Positions 44,871-57,033 of a stretch of 64,000 nt of DNA are shown here, one piece after another. The notes under the pieces were generated by a model, which saw only the letters and a list, made by a program, of their open reading frames with translations, was not told where the DNA came from and did not search any database. Within the stretch, counting starts at the first letter, position 1; the number at the start of each line of letters is the position of its first letter. Source of the DNA: Tetrastigma voinierianum (taxonomy: Eukaryota; Streptophyta; Magnoliopsida; Vitales; Vitaceae); the NCBI GenBank assembly GCA_016808115.1, contig JAEQBH010000647.1, forward strand, positions 682,001-746,000, given 5' to 3'. A program made the position numbers and the translations under genes.

Positions 44871-46985
44871 CCAACCACCTCACCGCCGTGGTGGTGGGCG
44901 GGTCCGGCCGCCGCCGCCAGCAGCCCAAAACATCCAAATAGGGCCGCGCCTCGTGGTGGGCCTTCTCCGATCAGAACACGAGGAAGGCCCAAGTGCGGTC
45001 ATGATTCGCCGAAGCATGTAGTGACATCGGGCGCCATCCCGGGCCGCCTCTGTAGCCGCGAGAGTGAGCTTGATGGCAACGATCCACCACACTCGCACCC
45101 TGAACCGGCGGAACATACCGGGTGAACGGTGCCGGTCAGATGGCCGGAGATCGGCCGCACCGTGACGTGGTGTGGAGGAGGAGATGGAGGGGATCGCGAG
45201 CCTGCGACCCTCTATACCCCGCTCAGGGCAGGCATATATCGCTCCCCATGGAAGTCCCAACACCGACCAGACCTCCTCTCCCGTCCTCGTCGTGAGATGG
45301 AAAGATACTCGGCATGGTCATCACCCGCTCCGTCGACTGCAACCGCAGGGCATCGAACCCATCCCAATCCTCTACCCTTCCTGGGAATCCCATATGCTCG
45401 AGAACCCGCGCAGTAGTCTCAGATCGCAGCGGAATGCTCCGCCGCATTCAGTCCCTCCGATGGACCTTCTCCTCGGGGGTCGCATCAAGGAGGTCATCAC
45501 CAAATGTGAGGAACCGAATCAATATCCCTCCGAGATCCCAGAAGAGCCTCCAAGATGGCTCCTCCGCCGGCATCGTAATGTTGTACGAACAGCACTCCGT
45601 CCGAATAAATGGTCAATCAGCAACATCTGAGGCAGGAGCTGCCTCCTAAAAAGTAATCGGTCCAAATTGTGGTGTCTTCCGCCGATCGAACCATCTCACG
45701 AGGCGTGGTGGGCCCACCCTATAACCTCTCCGTATTGGTCGGCGGTATACGCAGCCCAAAGTCGTCGAAATATCGACCACCCGAAAGTACTCCGTGGCGA
45801 TCATCGATAGAGAACCAAGCTCACGCTGCACCATCCGCTCTCGAGGATGTCATGTATTTTTGATAACTACAAAGACCACTGGGCTGGCAATAATGCCGCC
45901 CTGAGTCATGAGCAAAGAGTATCAACCGACAATCTCATGGACTCCCTAAACTCCGGGATCGCCATTGACATCATAGTACGACTCTCGATGAAAGTCTCGC
46001 TGAGCTGCATATCTCCCCCTACGGGGGGTTCCCACGAACAACGGCCCCGATCCCGGGAGGCAGGTGACAACTGAGGCGATGATGTCGCCTCTGCAGCCGA
46101 TGCATTCGGTGATGGCCGCGCCGAGGAAGATGACTCCCGCCCGGGGCCCGATGTGCCCGCCTCGGCGGCCGGCCTCCTAACCTCCTCGAGGCACCGGGCG
46201 ATGGGGCCCGGGGTCCCATCCGTGTCTGGTATCGATCAAACCCCCGAGGCCTCGTGCACGCCAGACCGTGATGGTACCGAGCCGGACCCAGCTGGGCCGC
46301 CTCTCGCCTGCATCAATCTAACCCGCTACCGGTTAGCTGGATCCACCTCGAAAGTACGAACCATATCCGAAATCCGAATAATACCTAAGAGTGGCTCGCT
46401 TCACCGAAATGCAACTAAGTAATCAATAATTCGAATCGAGGCTCACCGAGGTGACCGAGTCACTGGAACAGTGGGGGATGAACCAGGTGTGGCTCATCGC
46501 TACAAATTTCACACCGGCCCGAATAGCCAAATAAGGCCCTGGTGAAAGGACCAATCAGCCGGGATGTAAGACAACTAGTCGAACCAAGAGCACGAGGGTC
46601 CCGAATCGCGCGAAGCGCGAATCAAGGCTCCTAAGCAGAGATGGCTGAAGCCAGCAAAGATCCTACTGCGGAATTCGTACTGTGGCGCGCGGCAGGTGTG
46701 TCTAAGGACACCGACGCTGGCTATGGCAAAGGCAAGTAGACTGGTGCAAGTCGAGTCTCTAACTACGCAAGATCGTGAATCTGTGCAGGCACCGGCTCGC
46801 AAACTGGAGCGACTCGCACAGAACTAAGAAAGGAACTAGTGGCTACAAGCAGAGGTCGAGAGTGAAATGAAAAGTACGAAATTAAACACCCCCTCCTCCT
46901 CTTATAGTACCACAGGTAGCCGAAGAGTTCACTGCTGCCCTTTTCTATTTTTGCGATCAGCCCTGTACTTGCCTCCCGCACTAAA
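44871..46985 (-). other. GC-rich insert of unknown origin, formerly coding on the minus strand
   Basis: The base composition changes sharply at both ends. The minus strand carries a TATA box (TATAAGAGGAGG, about 46898-46910) followed by a long, frame-broken but protein-like series. Examples are FRESMRLSVDT and TFIESRTM (45940-46000), STFGWSIFRRLWAAYTADQY (about 45740-45790) and WIVAIKLTLAATEAARDG (about 45040-45090). I do not recognise the family. It could be a retroelement ORF, a captured host gene, or a DNA-transposon protein. Confidence 0.45.
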
Positions 46986-47450
46986 ATTTTTAGATTAATT
47001 ATTAAGATTATATGAAATAAAAATTATTATAATAAAATTTACTATATGAAACCATAATTAAAAATTTAATACAAAGTACTATAGTATATAAACAAAATTA
47101 CTAAATATGGAAAACTGCTAAGTTAAAAATTTTCTAAAAATAACCAAAAGTATTAAAATTGGATCAATTAAAACAAAGCAAAATCAGGAATCGCACTGCT
47201 TTTGAAAACACCTGACCGTTCAATTTCAAAATTACTCAAGGGGGTCAAGGAGAATGATCTCTCTCAACCCCGCAAAGAGCCCGGTTGATCTCCCATGGTG
47301 TCAAGTACCCACCGTTGAAGTGGTTCTCACCGATGGCTTCGAATCGAAAGCAATTGGCTTGCAAAGTGTGCCGATGGCAAGACCAATATCTCTTCATCCC
47401 TCGGGCTGACACTTGCAATTCCCGGACACCGTGCTTCCCGCATACGACCA
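46986..47450 (-). other. Decayed Athila internal sequence
   Basis: AT-rich at the left (46986-47180). The right part falls where the protease-RT linker should be. A 73-aa minus-strand open frame (47245-47466) has no recognisable motif. Confidence 0.4.
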
Positions 47451-47990
47451 TTTGAAACAACTTCATCGCTTATTTGATTTTCATGTTCTACAACTTTGCT
47501 TGCTTGCTCAAATGAAGATGTTTAACTCCAAGGTCATGTTAAAGGTAAGTCGCATGACTCCACCTCTAAGAATTTATTATTGCATCGGGTCAGGCCGTAA
47601 ATAGTCTTCCTAAGATGATTGGTACATGATTTGTCTACTTGCAATCGCTCAAGTATCGCACCACAAAATCTACTGGCAAGAGGAATTTGTCTATCTTCAC
47701 TAAGACATCCTCAACTATCCCCTTAGTGGATTTTCGACCGATCTATCTACCAATGATAGCAGGATGTTGGTAGGTTTAAGTTCACCTACCAATGCTTGTA
47801 CACGTATCACGACATTAGGTTCACACTGCCCCTAAATCAAGCAATGCATTTGTCTATGCACTTCCCACCAATATTGACCTAAATTGTGGAGATCCTCGAT
47901 CCTTGTATTTTACTGTGGTACTTACTTGATTATGGCAATCGATTGCTCAAAGGAGAAATGCCTTCTTCTCAATGCCTAACCCTTCTTGAT
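47451..47990 (-). pseudogene. Athila protease region, element 2
   Basis: The minus-strand reading includes LVGELKPTNILLSLVDRSVEN (compare the LGELKPT, SLADRSVK blocks), then AIINS and HLSKQAKL toward 47510-47560. The active-site block just upstream (DLGASVNLLP in the family) is frameshifted at about 47820-47850. Confidence 0.75.
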
Positions 47991-49400
47991 CGTAAGATCT
48001 TTCAAAAATTTTGCATAAAGGTGGACTTGTTTGATTATGTCCACAGAGGTATGTTAACCTTCACTTGCCTTAAGACCTCTAAAATGCCCAAGCTACGAGA
48101 TGCCTTTCTACCTCTAAGTGTTTGGAAACGAGGTGGTATGCGTATTTCATTGAATCCTTCGTGAAAATGTGTCTTTCGCCCACCTCTTCTCCGTCTCGAT
48201 TCTTCAACAAGCCACATGGGTTGATCAACCCTTTTTCCACTCCTCGCAGTGATTATAACCTTCACCTCATCCATTCCTCAATTGTCGATGATCCTACCTC
48301 ACGGATTCCCTTCGGTTCGGGTAATCGCTTCAGCGGAACCTTCCTCTTCAGACTCCAAAGAACGGTTGATTTTGGTGATTGAATACCGTAGGTCGTCAAT
48401 TTTCTCGTTTAGATCGCTTTTACCATCTATTCTTATCCAAAGGTATTCTCAACAAAGATTAACTTTCGGGCGCCTGCACATTGATTCCTTTTTGTTCCTC
48501 AACAAAGTTGCCTACCACCTTACTCAAATTTAAAATGGCTTGCTCCACAGGAGATGAGGATGGTGGTGGTTGTGGTTGAAATTGGGAACCAAATTGTGGT
48601 TTGGCACCGGGGTACATGTGCAGGAGTGGGCTTCCAGAAAGGTTAGTGGTGATTCCTCCAAATGAATCAGAGGTATTTCCATATGAGGCATTGGATTGTG
48701 GTGGTTTCAGACGGTCTCTATAGTATTTGCACACTCGACATCAAATCCTTCACCAGGGCCATAGACACCGTTTCACCTGGACAGCATGGTGGATTAAAAT
48801 TAGTGCAGGATCAAGCCAGGTGATTTTCGGGCCACCGTCGTACTTCACGGAGCTCTTTTCCTTCAAGCTCCTCCACCTTCCTAGCTAGGCTGAAATCCTA
48901 AATTTTCTCATTTCTATATCCTCCGGCAAAGGTATAAACCCTCCCCTGTGGTCGGGCCGAGTCTCATTCTTTCCATTTCTCTAGGGTTAGGCTCATCCCA
49001 ACCCTTAGAAGTTTCAGCCACATAATTTAAAAAATCCATGGCTTCGTCAGGATGCTTACTTAGAAAGTCTCCTCCACACATGGTTTCCAAAAGCTGCCTC
49101 ATGGCAGGAGACATACCACCATAGAAATGGTTTACCAGAGATCCATGGTCAAACCCATGATGTGGGCATGCACCGATGGTCTCCATAAATCTCTCCTAAC
49201 ACCGATAAAACCTCTCACCATCATGAGCCGCAAAGGCAATTTGTCTTTTCAAATTATTGGTCTTACGAAAGAATCGAAGAATTTCTTCAGAATTCGCCTC
49301 AGCCTCAAAATTCAATTTCTTATGGTTCTAGTTCCCGTTGAGTTAAGCCAAATCTTGGCCTTGTCCTTTTGTGTGGTCAATGGAAATGCTTTAGCTTAAG
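47991..49400 (-). pseudogene. Athila gag, element 2
   Basis: The capsid block at 48914-49186 reads CPHHGFDHGSLVNHFYGGMS, RQLLETMCGGDF and FLNYVAETSKGWDEPNP, an almost undamaged Athila gag signature in one frame for 90 codons. The C-terminal side at 48459-48734 is glutamine/proline-rich (QPQPPPSSS). The linker to protease at 48035-48270 contains LGILEVLRQVKVNIPL (compare FLxxLxxLxxNIP). It is more open than element 1 gag, but still interrupted between blocks. Confidence 0.87.
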
Positions 49401-49997
49401 CAAATCAATGTCAATCATAATTTTCCTTAAAGGTAGTGCATACTTCCTCAAATCCCTAATATGAGTGTGCATGGATTTTCATTTCCATACCATGATAAGG
49501 AGCAGGGGTACTAAGTAAGGCCTCACTGCTACATCTTCGTAGGAGGTATGACGCAGAGGGGCACTAACCCTAGAGGGTGAATATGCACTTCACTCCATCC
49601 ATAGCCGGCCGATCCATCGGGGGCACCCCATCGACTCTCATTGCCTCGCTAGTGGATCCATGGTGACGCTGTGTACACCGACTTCACCGACCGGGTCAAG
49701 TCAGGTACCGATTCTATGTAGCTCCACCGATGTATCTCTATCCCATCGGGAGCATAAACACTGCTACAAAAATTCAGAGAGACAAAGAGTACCAACAAAG
49801 CTGGTAAAAAAGGTTAAAATTAGCTAATAAAAATTAAAACTGAATGAAAACAAAAAACAGTGCAGTCACTGCAAAGTGATGAAAACTAGCGGGGCCTCGT
49901 GAATCGGGTTACAAAAGAGTTAAAAAGGTTACTTTCTACTGATGTCGATCAGCACACTCAACTCATCATTAGTAGTTTGGCACCATCCCAAGAATCC
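49401..49997 (-). other. Athila element 2 leader, truncated into LTR
   Basis: Non-coding leader. No primer-binding site is visible. The boundary with the LTR at about 49998 falls inside the LTR sequence, showing that a deletion removed the LTR end and primer-binding site. Confidence 0.5.
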
Positions 49998-51610
49998 GCC
50001 ATTTGATTCGTGCCACAAAGAGGGCTGAGCTAAAAATCAACAAAATTTATACCAGCCTCTCCTACTCATTAGTCAAGCTTACCAGATAGTGGTTCAGTGG
50101 TCGACCACCTGGACGGGTTTTCATCCTAGAATGATTTGCATAAGTGCAAGAAGGTAAGGTGAGTTTGGACTTTTGATTTTTGTCTCAAAAACAAGGTGGG
50201 ATGAGTTTGAAAACCGATTAACTGTAAAAAACTCGAAAAATGAAGTGTCAAAGTTAACTTTGGAAGATTTAGGTCACTAACTTGCAACTTAGTGGCAAAC
50301 AAGCAGTCCCTGGTTTTATCCTCGCTACATGACAAGCAACCTATAAATTCAAGCCACAACCTGATCTATGTTTAACTAGCAACCTCACCCTAAAATCAAC
50401 TCCTATTTGAGTCAACACAGATACCATGCATCTATGGCCCCTTTACGCCTTGGAAACCCTAATATTCAACATCATTTCGCGGGGCTCAGAAGACCATCTA
50501 AAAACCACAAGGCATCTAGCACAAGTATACACCGATCCTAAAGCATGGTAAGTATTGGCCAAATTCATGACATTAATGATATTCAACCCTAGTTTGAGAA
50601 GATAGGGTCATAAACACGCACTGCAATATTTAACACAAGAGGACAACCTCGCATATGCCCCACCACCAAGCTACCTTCCTTCAAAGAAAGAGGCTTAGCC
50701 AAGCATCTCTCAGTTGTCATCCTCAAGAGGGTGTTTGGCAGCCAAGAAAATAAGGAAAGAAGAGAGAGAAGAGAGAAAGCAAAACCTAACTAAACTACGT
50801 GACTTTATTTACAAAAATAAAACTCGCTTAAAATCGCTTTCCCTCAATTTTGTTGCCAGGTTACAAAATGGGAGGGGGCGATAAAGCACCCAATGTATGA
50901 AAATACCATAAAGCCTAACAATTTGGCTAAATTTAGGACAAGGAGTAATACACCAAAATTGAAGCTCTGCCAGACACTACAAAAGTGTGACAGCAAGGGA
51001 CTCGCTTAGGCAATGAAAAATTCGCTTAGGCAAAATGAAAATCTCCCGCTAGCTAATAAATCACCAAGAGATAGTTAAAAACAGAAATTTCGCATAGGTT
51101 TCTGGGCAATTCGGGCTTAGCTACGAAATTCTTTCGAGTAGCTTATAAATCAAATTCGCTAGGAATAAGGTATTAGCTTAAAATTTTGGGTCTAGCTTAG
51201 TAATTCACAATTCTCGCTTAAGATTACAAATTTTCGCAAGGTCGCGGAATTTTCGCAATCCCAACAAATTTTCGCAATCTTAGCCGAAATTCCCGGAATT
51301 GCCGATCTTCACCGCATCGCTCTCCAAGCCCCACGCATTGATTTTTCTCTCACTTTGCCTTCATTCCTCTTCTTCGTATGATCGATGGTCGACAATCGGG
51401 TTCAATCTTCATGATTCATCTTATGTCTCGATATCGAACTCCCCAAAGTACGCCAAAACCCGCAAAACAACCAAAATAATCTCTAAACTAGCATAAGCGA
51501 AACTAAGAAGACTCAACACTTCCAATCGTATAATGACATGATTAGCGCAAGAAAGCACTCAAAACCTATCTAATATAGGGTTCAAAATAGCACTTTTTGG
51601 GCACTAATCG
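49998..51610 (-). repeat. Athila-type LTR, right copy, 5'-truncated
   Basis: Aligns with 41955-43630 through shared long runs (for example gggttttcatccta and catttcgcaatctt-like text) with many 1-5 base indels. Ends GGGCACTAATCG, the terminal CA having become CG. It contains a degraded version of the gcgaaatt array at about 51000-51300. Confidence 0.88.
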
Positions 51611-52699
51611 TGCCTTCGACGAAAATTTTGCTTTTAAACCCTTTAGAATAAAAATGATCGAGGATGTTAAACACTTGTTCACTAATTCGACTCTAACTTG
51701 CATTTAGGAACAAGTACAACGTGTACCAGGATCTCAAGCATACGTGTCAAGAAGATGCCCAACAACTAAGGTTTTATAAAGTTTCTCTTACAAGTGCTTA
51801 ACATCACACAATCCTATCAAGTATAAAAGAGGAATTGAGGGTTATTACTTTGATCATGGTGAGTTTCCACCATTAACTCAAAGATAAAAGTTTAGAACTT
51901 CATTGAAATTATAAAGCGAATCATAATTGATGAGAAATGGTCTAAAAGGAAACTTGAGAGTCAAACTTCAATTGCAAAACCAAAGAATCAGAAATACAAA
52001 AATACCTAGAGAGGAAACGAGTCAGGTGGGATCTAACCGAAAGGTTACATGAACTTGAAATCCAAAATCCGCAAAGTGAAGTCTTCAACCCTACTTCTAT
52101 AAACCCCTAGAAAACTATGAGAAAGAACACTCTTTTATGAAAACCAAACCCTAGAAATCAAAAGCTCCTTTCTCTCCTTTCCTTGCCTTTATACCCTTTT
52201 CCATCAGGATCCCTGGCTAAGCATCGGTCAAGGATCTAACGTGACTCTGCAGATTAGAATCGTAATCGCTCAATTCCAAAGAATATTATGCCTGCATCAG
52301 GTTAGGTACAGACGCAGATCAAGCCACACCGGTGCTTTTTCAGATGCACCGGTAACTATGAGCTGTGACTGCAACCGCCACACGTTGAATTCCAAATTTT
52401 GGGTGTACCGACATCGGCTTGAGCTGGGTGACCGGTACCACCGCCTCGCACTGTTTCCCAAAGATTACAATCTCCGAAACTTCACCACAAGCTGTTGCCA
52501 TCTATCCCTAATGATCCATATTCGTCTCGGGACACCTAACCCTCAGAACACCATGAACCCGAAAAACCCGTACAATTCCGTACACTCAAAAACAATTAAA
52601 AGTACCTATTCTTATACAAAATGTGAGCAAAGTATGACCTGAAGGTGCTAAATTCCGATATAATTGGTGCTATTTTGTGTATTCAACATTGGTGACGAG
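51611..52699. other. Unassigned sequence
   Basis: Moderate AT content. One plus-strand open frame of 133 codons (52241-52642) shows no domain or family signal that I recognise. No RNA gene seen. Confidence 0.35.
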
Positions 52700-52860
52700 G
52701 CATCCGAAATTAGAGAAGGCCCTGGAAGCATCCGAGAAGGCCTTCTGAATTAGAGGTGCCCGCCACGTGAGAATTATCTGCGCTTGGGGGCCGGCCAAGC
52801 TAGCCCGGGTCCTGAATGGGACTCGGGTCACCCACATGGGTGGGACCTGGACTGGCCCGT
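52700..52860 (+). repeat. Dispersed repeat, left copy
   Basis: Contains gaagcatccg, ccttctgaattagagg, cacgtgagaattatctgcgc and ggtcctgaatgggactcggg. The same series recurs at 56455-56620. Probably LTR U3 fragments of one family. Imperfect, about four in five bases shared. Confidence 0.65.
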
Positions 52861-53279
52861 GTTACCCACACAAGTCCCGCTTTTCCCTACTTAAGGTCAG
52901 TACTTTTCGGGCCTGAAAATACCGTGTTTTTAAACCTTGAGTGTAGAAAGTCAAGGACTCTGTGAGAACAATATGTATTGAACGTGTGTCGATATAAAGA
53001 CATGTGAACCGCATGTTTCTGCAACACAGCCGATGGCCGAGATCACTAAGAGGGAGAGCAATGAGCCCTCTCGCAAAGGAAGAACTGAAGAGCCAGCCCA
53101 CCCTTTCCACATAGCTCCCGTCATACCCCTTTCCAGACAACCTGAGCCTGAAGGCCGGCATCAAGGAAGTGCCGCATCGCTTAGAGTCGAGGCCCTGCAT
53201 TAAGAGTGCGCCATGACTTTTAGAAATCGTCAGACTAGCCGCATTACGCCATCCAAACATTAACTGAAGCCTACCGGCA
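52861..53279. other. LTR-like tail beside the repeat, no gene
   Basis: A 132-aa minus-strand open frame lies here, but it has no recognisable motif. The sequence reads like R-U5 of an LTR. The series leads directly into the tandem array. Confidence 0.35.
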
Positions 53280-55560
53280 CACTACGCAGGCCTGATAGGG
53301 TATTTAGAGCCATCCTGACTTAACATAGAGCTGATCTGGGAATTAACTGCACTGGTCGGACAGGCATTTGAGCACTGTCCTGACTGACCAGCCAATGGAA
53401 ATTTAAACCATGCGCCTACTAGGCATTTGGCCAATATCTAGACTTTAATCCAGCCTACTGAATTAACCATGCCGGCCCATAGGTCATGTAGCGCCATCCC
53501 AAGCTTGAAGTCCGAGCCTACTGAATTAGCCATGCTCCAGCCAGAGAGGTCATGTACGCCTATTCGGCTTTAATTTGAGCCTACTGGGCATTAACCATGC
53601 CGGCTCTGGCGGCATTACGCTATCCGACTTTAACTGAGCCTACTGAATTAACCATGCCGGGCCAGATAGGTCATGTAGCGCCATCCGGGCTTTAGTCTGA
53701 GCCGACTGGAATTAGCTTGTGTCGTAGCCTGGATAGGTCATGTACGCCATCCGGGCTTTAATCCAGCCGGCCAGCACAGCCATGCCGGTCGATAGATCAT
53801 GTAACGCCATCCCGGCTTTAACTGAAAGCAGTCGAGCATTAGCCATGCCCGCCTGACAGGCATTTAATACCATCCGAACTTTAACTGAGCCACAGATTAA
53901 CTATGCCGGCCTGGATGGGCATTGACGCCATCTGATCTTTAATCTCGAGCCTACGAGAATTAACCATGCTCTGGCCTGGATAGGTCATGTAGCGCCCATC
54001 CCAAGCTTTGAACCGAGCCTACCGAATTAGCCATGTCGACCTGGATAGGTCATGTAGCGCCATCCAAGCGACCGAGCCATAGTGCATTAGCCATTCCGGG
54101 TCAAATAGATCATATAGCGCCATCCGGGCTTTAATCTGAGCTGGCTGGGCATTAGCCATGCTGGGTCGAATAGATCATGTAGCGCCATCCCAAGCTTAAT
54201 CGAGCTCTGCTGGGCATTAGCCATGTCGGGTCGCGATAGTCATGTAGCGCCATCCAGGCTTTAACTGAGTTTCATTTAGGCATTAGCCATGCCGCGTATT
54301 AGGATCATGTACGCCATCCTGCTTTAACTGAAATGGCCAGAATTAACTACGTCGGACCCGACAGTAGCATTTTAGCGCCTCATCCCGACTTTATCCGGTC
54401 GGCCGGCATTAACCACGCCGCCATGTGGCATTTAGCGTCATCCGTACTCTTTAACTGGTTTACTGGAATTCAACTGGCGTCAATGATAGGTCATGTCACA
54501 CATCCGCTTTAAGTCGACTATTAGATGTGATCTATACCGGCCTACGTGCCGCCGCGCCTCACCCTGGACTTTTGAAATCGACCTACCAGATGATCTACGC
54601 CGGGTCTGACAGGTCGGCCTCACGCCCACTGACTTTGCACTTATACCCGGGGCCTAGGCGCAGCCACAGGTCGGGCCTGGCAGCCCAGCCTCGCGCCACC
54701 CTGACTCCCAGGTCGACCGCCCAGACGGCTGTCGGGCCGGCAGCCGGCCCCGCCACTGAATTTTAACGGGGCCGCCCAGACGTTGTTCAGCTCGTCGGCA
54801 GTCACCGCGCGACTGGATTTTTGACCCGCCGCCTAGACGTGTCTCGGGGCCGGGTCGGCAGTCAACCATACCACCCTGACTTGTAATCCGAATCAACCAG
54901 ATCGCATTATGCTGGGCCGAGCAGGTCGGCTTCCCGTCCACCCGCACTCTAGACCCGCCTAGACGTGGTCCAGGCTAGTCCGGCAGTCGGGGCCTCACAC
55001 GACTCGGACTCAGGACCGGCCGCCCCAGACGTGGCCATGTCGGGCCGGCAGTCGGTCGCGCCCCAATCCGAATCCCAGGACCCGGGGCTAGCCAGACGTG
55101 GTCTAGCCCGGCCCGGAGATCGGCCTCGCCATCCGACTGACCCAGCCGCCAGACGGGCTACGCGTCTGGGCCCGCGTGTCTGGGCCCCGCCCCACCCGAC
55201 TTGTAATCCGGCCGCCCAGGACGTTTGTCTACGCCGGGTCTGCAGGTCGATTTCATCGCTACCACTGACTTGTAACGGGGCCACCTAGACGTATACGCCG
55301 GGCCTGCAAGCAGTCGATTTCCTCCACCCGTGACTAGACCAATCTCGCCTAGGCGTGGCTAGCGCTTCGCCGGTAGCTCTGGGCTGCACCACCCGACTTG
55401 TAATTTGATCGCCTATATGCATATGTGCCGGGCCTGGGTAGTCGGGCCACAACACTCTGACTTTTATATATATGTGACCGGCTTGGATGTTATCTATACC
55501 GTCGAACATGTTTCATTTATCAGGTCATCCCGACTTTTATAGTGGGTTGCAAAGATTGAT
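53280..55560. repeat. Satellite-like array of about 36 units of about 60-63 bp related to Tat 3' repeats
   Basis: Units share the frame ccatgccggcc, ataggtcatgtagcgccatcc, ctttaa and gagcctactg. From 53280 to about 54510 they follow this AT-richer form (about 20 units). From about 54520 they switch to a GC-rich form with gccgcccagacgtggt, gggccggcagtcgg and cctgacttgtaat, like the array at 33480-34080. No pol gene adjoins it. Long open frames inside (for example 54949-55288 on both strands) are repeat artefacts. Confidence 0.85.
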
Positions 55561-56079
55561 AGAGGATATTTTAAAAAAGTTTTACTGATAATTTTCTAGT
55601 TCGCTGATTCGGACTGATTCTCAACCGGTCAACATGACTTTGCAACTCCATTGTTCCTCCTTCCCTCTTCGCCTTGACGCTCAATGAGGAATTTATCTTC
55701 CGCGATCGATCACACCAGATGACATTGCGATCGCCCTAAAAGAATCGATGTGGAACGGGGATCGACCGAGCCTAAGTGACTAAAGGCTGGACAACCGGGC
55801 TACAGCCAAGCTCTACCAATCGTCGAAGAGACTGCTTTGTTCGGCTTCCGCTGCACTACACCAATTGTAAGTACCAATTTGTTCATCCGATCTCCCGGCA
55901 TTCGCGACGCAATGTGATGCGTGTGCATGGCATCCCACAGCTGGTGGTGCCTGGCCACTCCTCCGATGAGATTAAGTCAAGAATATGAAGAGGAAGAAGA
56001 AGGAGGCTGAGATAAGAGAATCGTGATACATTTTTCTACGGGGGATCTTCCCAATTTATGTGTCTCGCCTAAATCTCCG
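55561..56079. other. Unassigned sequence next to the array
   Basis: No recognised coding region. A 70-aa plus-strand open frame (55776-55988) lacks motifs. Confidence 0.35.
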
Positions 56080-56295
56080 CTCTCTTATTTTAATAATATC
56101 CCGTTTTCCTTATTAAAGATTATTCTTTTATGAGACAAGATCCGTTTTTTCTTATTAAGGATTATAATTTATAGGGTTCAGTTTCCCAAATCTCCGTTCT
56201 TATTTTATGAATAATATCCTGTTTTTCCTTATTAAGGATTATCCTTTTATGGGATAAGATCCATTTTTCCCTTATCAAATATTATCCTTCCAAAT
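56080..56295 (+). repeat. Short AT-rich tandem repeat
   Basis: Phrases taatatcc-gtttttccttattaa, ggattatccttttatgggat and aagatcc-tttttc recur three times with partial units and a period of about 120 bp. The preceding aatctccg-ctcttatttta phrase is also repeated. Confidence 0.75.
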
Positions 56296-56454
56296 AAAGA
56301 ATTTAGAAATTAGGAAATTTAGGGATAAATATATATTTTGCGTATTTTCCCATATGTGGTGAGGTGGCTCACTGGGGACTCCGATCCCACACGGTTTTAG
56401 GATCGCCTGCCCGGTGGGTTCCTCAGATGGTTTTAGTGTAATGGGTCGCCACAA

Positions 56455-56620
56455 TGCAGGCATCCTGAATAAAGGCGCCCAGGGGAAGCATCCGGTGAAG
56501 GGGGGCCTTCTGAATCAGGAGGCCCGCGCACGTGATGACTGATCGGCGCTCGGGGGCCGATCGACTCCGCCCGGTCCCATGGGACTCTGGGTTGACCGGC
56601 CACAAGGGACCGCCTGGCTG
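56455..56620 (+). repeat. Dispersed repeat, right copy
   Basis: Partner of 52700-52860. It contains gaagcatccgg, ccttctgaatcagg, cacgtgatgactgatcggcgc and ggtcccatgggactctggg. With the left copy it brackets the 2.3-kb array. Confidence 0.65.
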
Positions 56621-56634
56621 TGGTACGAGCCAAA

Positions 56635-56820
56635 GTCGTTTGTAGTAAGATGCTATTGAAGAGAAGGAAGGTTCCGGTTGATTATTCGGGGTTAGGTTAG
56701 GCCTTTGACTCGACATACAAGTCGTCTGTAGTAAGATGCTATTGAAGAGAAGGAAGGTTCCGTATGAGACCTGCTTTGACAAACGCGTTGATTATTCGGG
56801 ATTAGGTTAGGCCTTTGACT
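56635..56820 (+). repeat. Interleaved duplications upstream of the Ca2+-ATPase fragment
   Basis: A 41-bp segment (56635-56675) recurs at 56721-56762, and a 34-bp segment (56676-56710) recurs at 56787-56820, so the order is a-b-a'-b'. Copies are almost identical. Confidence 0.9.
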
Positions 56821-57033
56821 TTCATTTGTCAAACCCCTGGCTGGTTGATTATTTGAACTAGCCTTTCACTATCATTACATCACCATCAGTGTGATTGAAC
56901 ATGTGATTGTCAAACCCCTGGCAAGTCTTAGAAGTACGAGAGCCATGATGTCATTAAAGTCTCGGACGGTCAATGAATAAGAATAAAGAAATTTCCTCGC
57001 TCCACCAACCCTAAGAGGGCTGGGTACCTGTCC

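Larger units (their letters stand above)
41640..51610 (-). mobile_element. Athila-type element 2 (gag-protease only, with GC-rich insert)
   Basis: Flanked by directly repeated LTRs 41640-43630 and 49998-51610. The internal region carries gag and protease but no RT, RNase H or integrase; 44871-46985 is foreign-looking GC-rich DNA. The right LTR lacks its first 300 bp and no primer-binding site was found beside it. Non-autonomous and decayed. Confidence 0.8.

Noticed and set aside
44871..46985. Bacterial contamination as the source of the GC-rich insert
   Set aside because: No bacterial gene structure or recognisable bacterial protein; it has a plant-like TATA box and sits inside a continuous Athila element, so a decayed plant sequence is more likely.
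52862..53260. 132-aa minus-strand open frame
   Set aside because: No recognisable domain; the sequence has LTR texture and adjoins the tandem array, so I treat it as chance.
54949..55288. Overlapping 111-aa and 107-aa frames on opposite strands
   Set aside because: GC-rich tandem repeat units keep several frames open at once; the amino-acid sequence just follows the 60-bp period.
53280..55560. CRISPR-like regularly spaced repeats
   Set aside because: Units are contiguous degenerate tandem repeats without unique spacers, in a plant nuclear context, and there are no cas-like genes.
56423..56782. 119-aa minus-strand open frame
   Set aside because: Spans the dispersed repeat and the recent a-b-a'-b' duplications; no motif is recognised.
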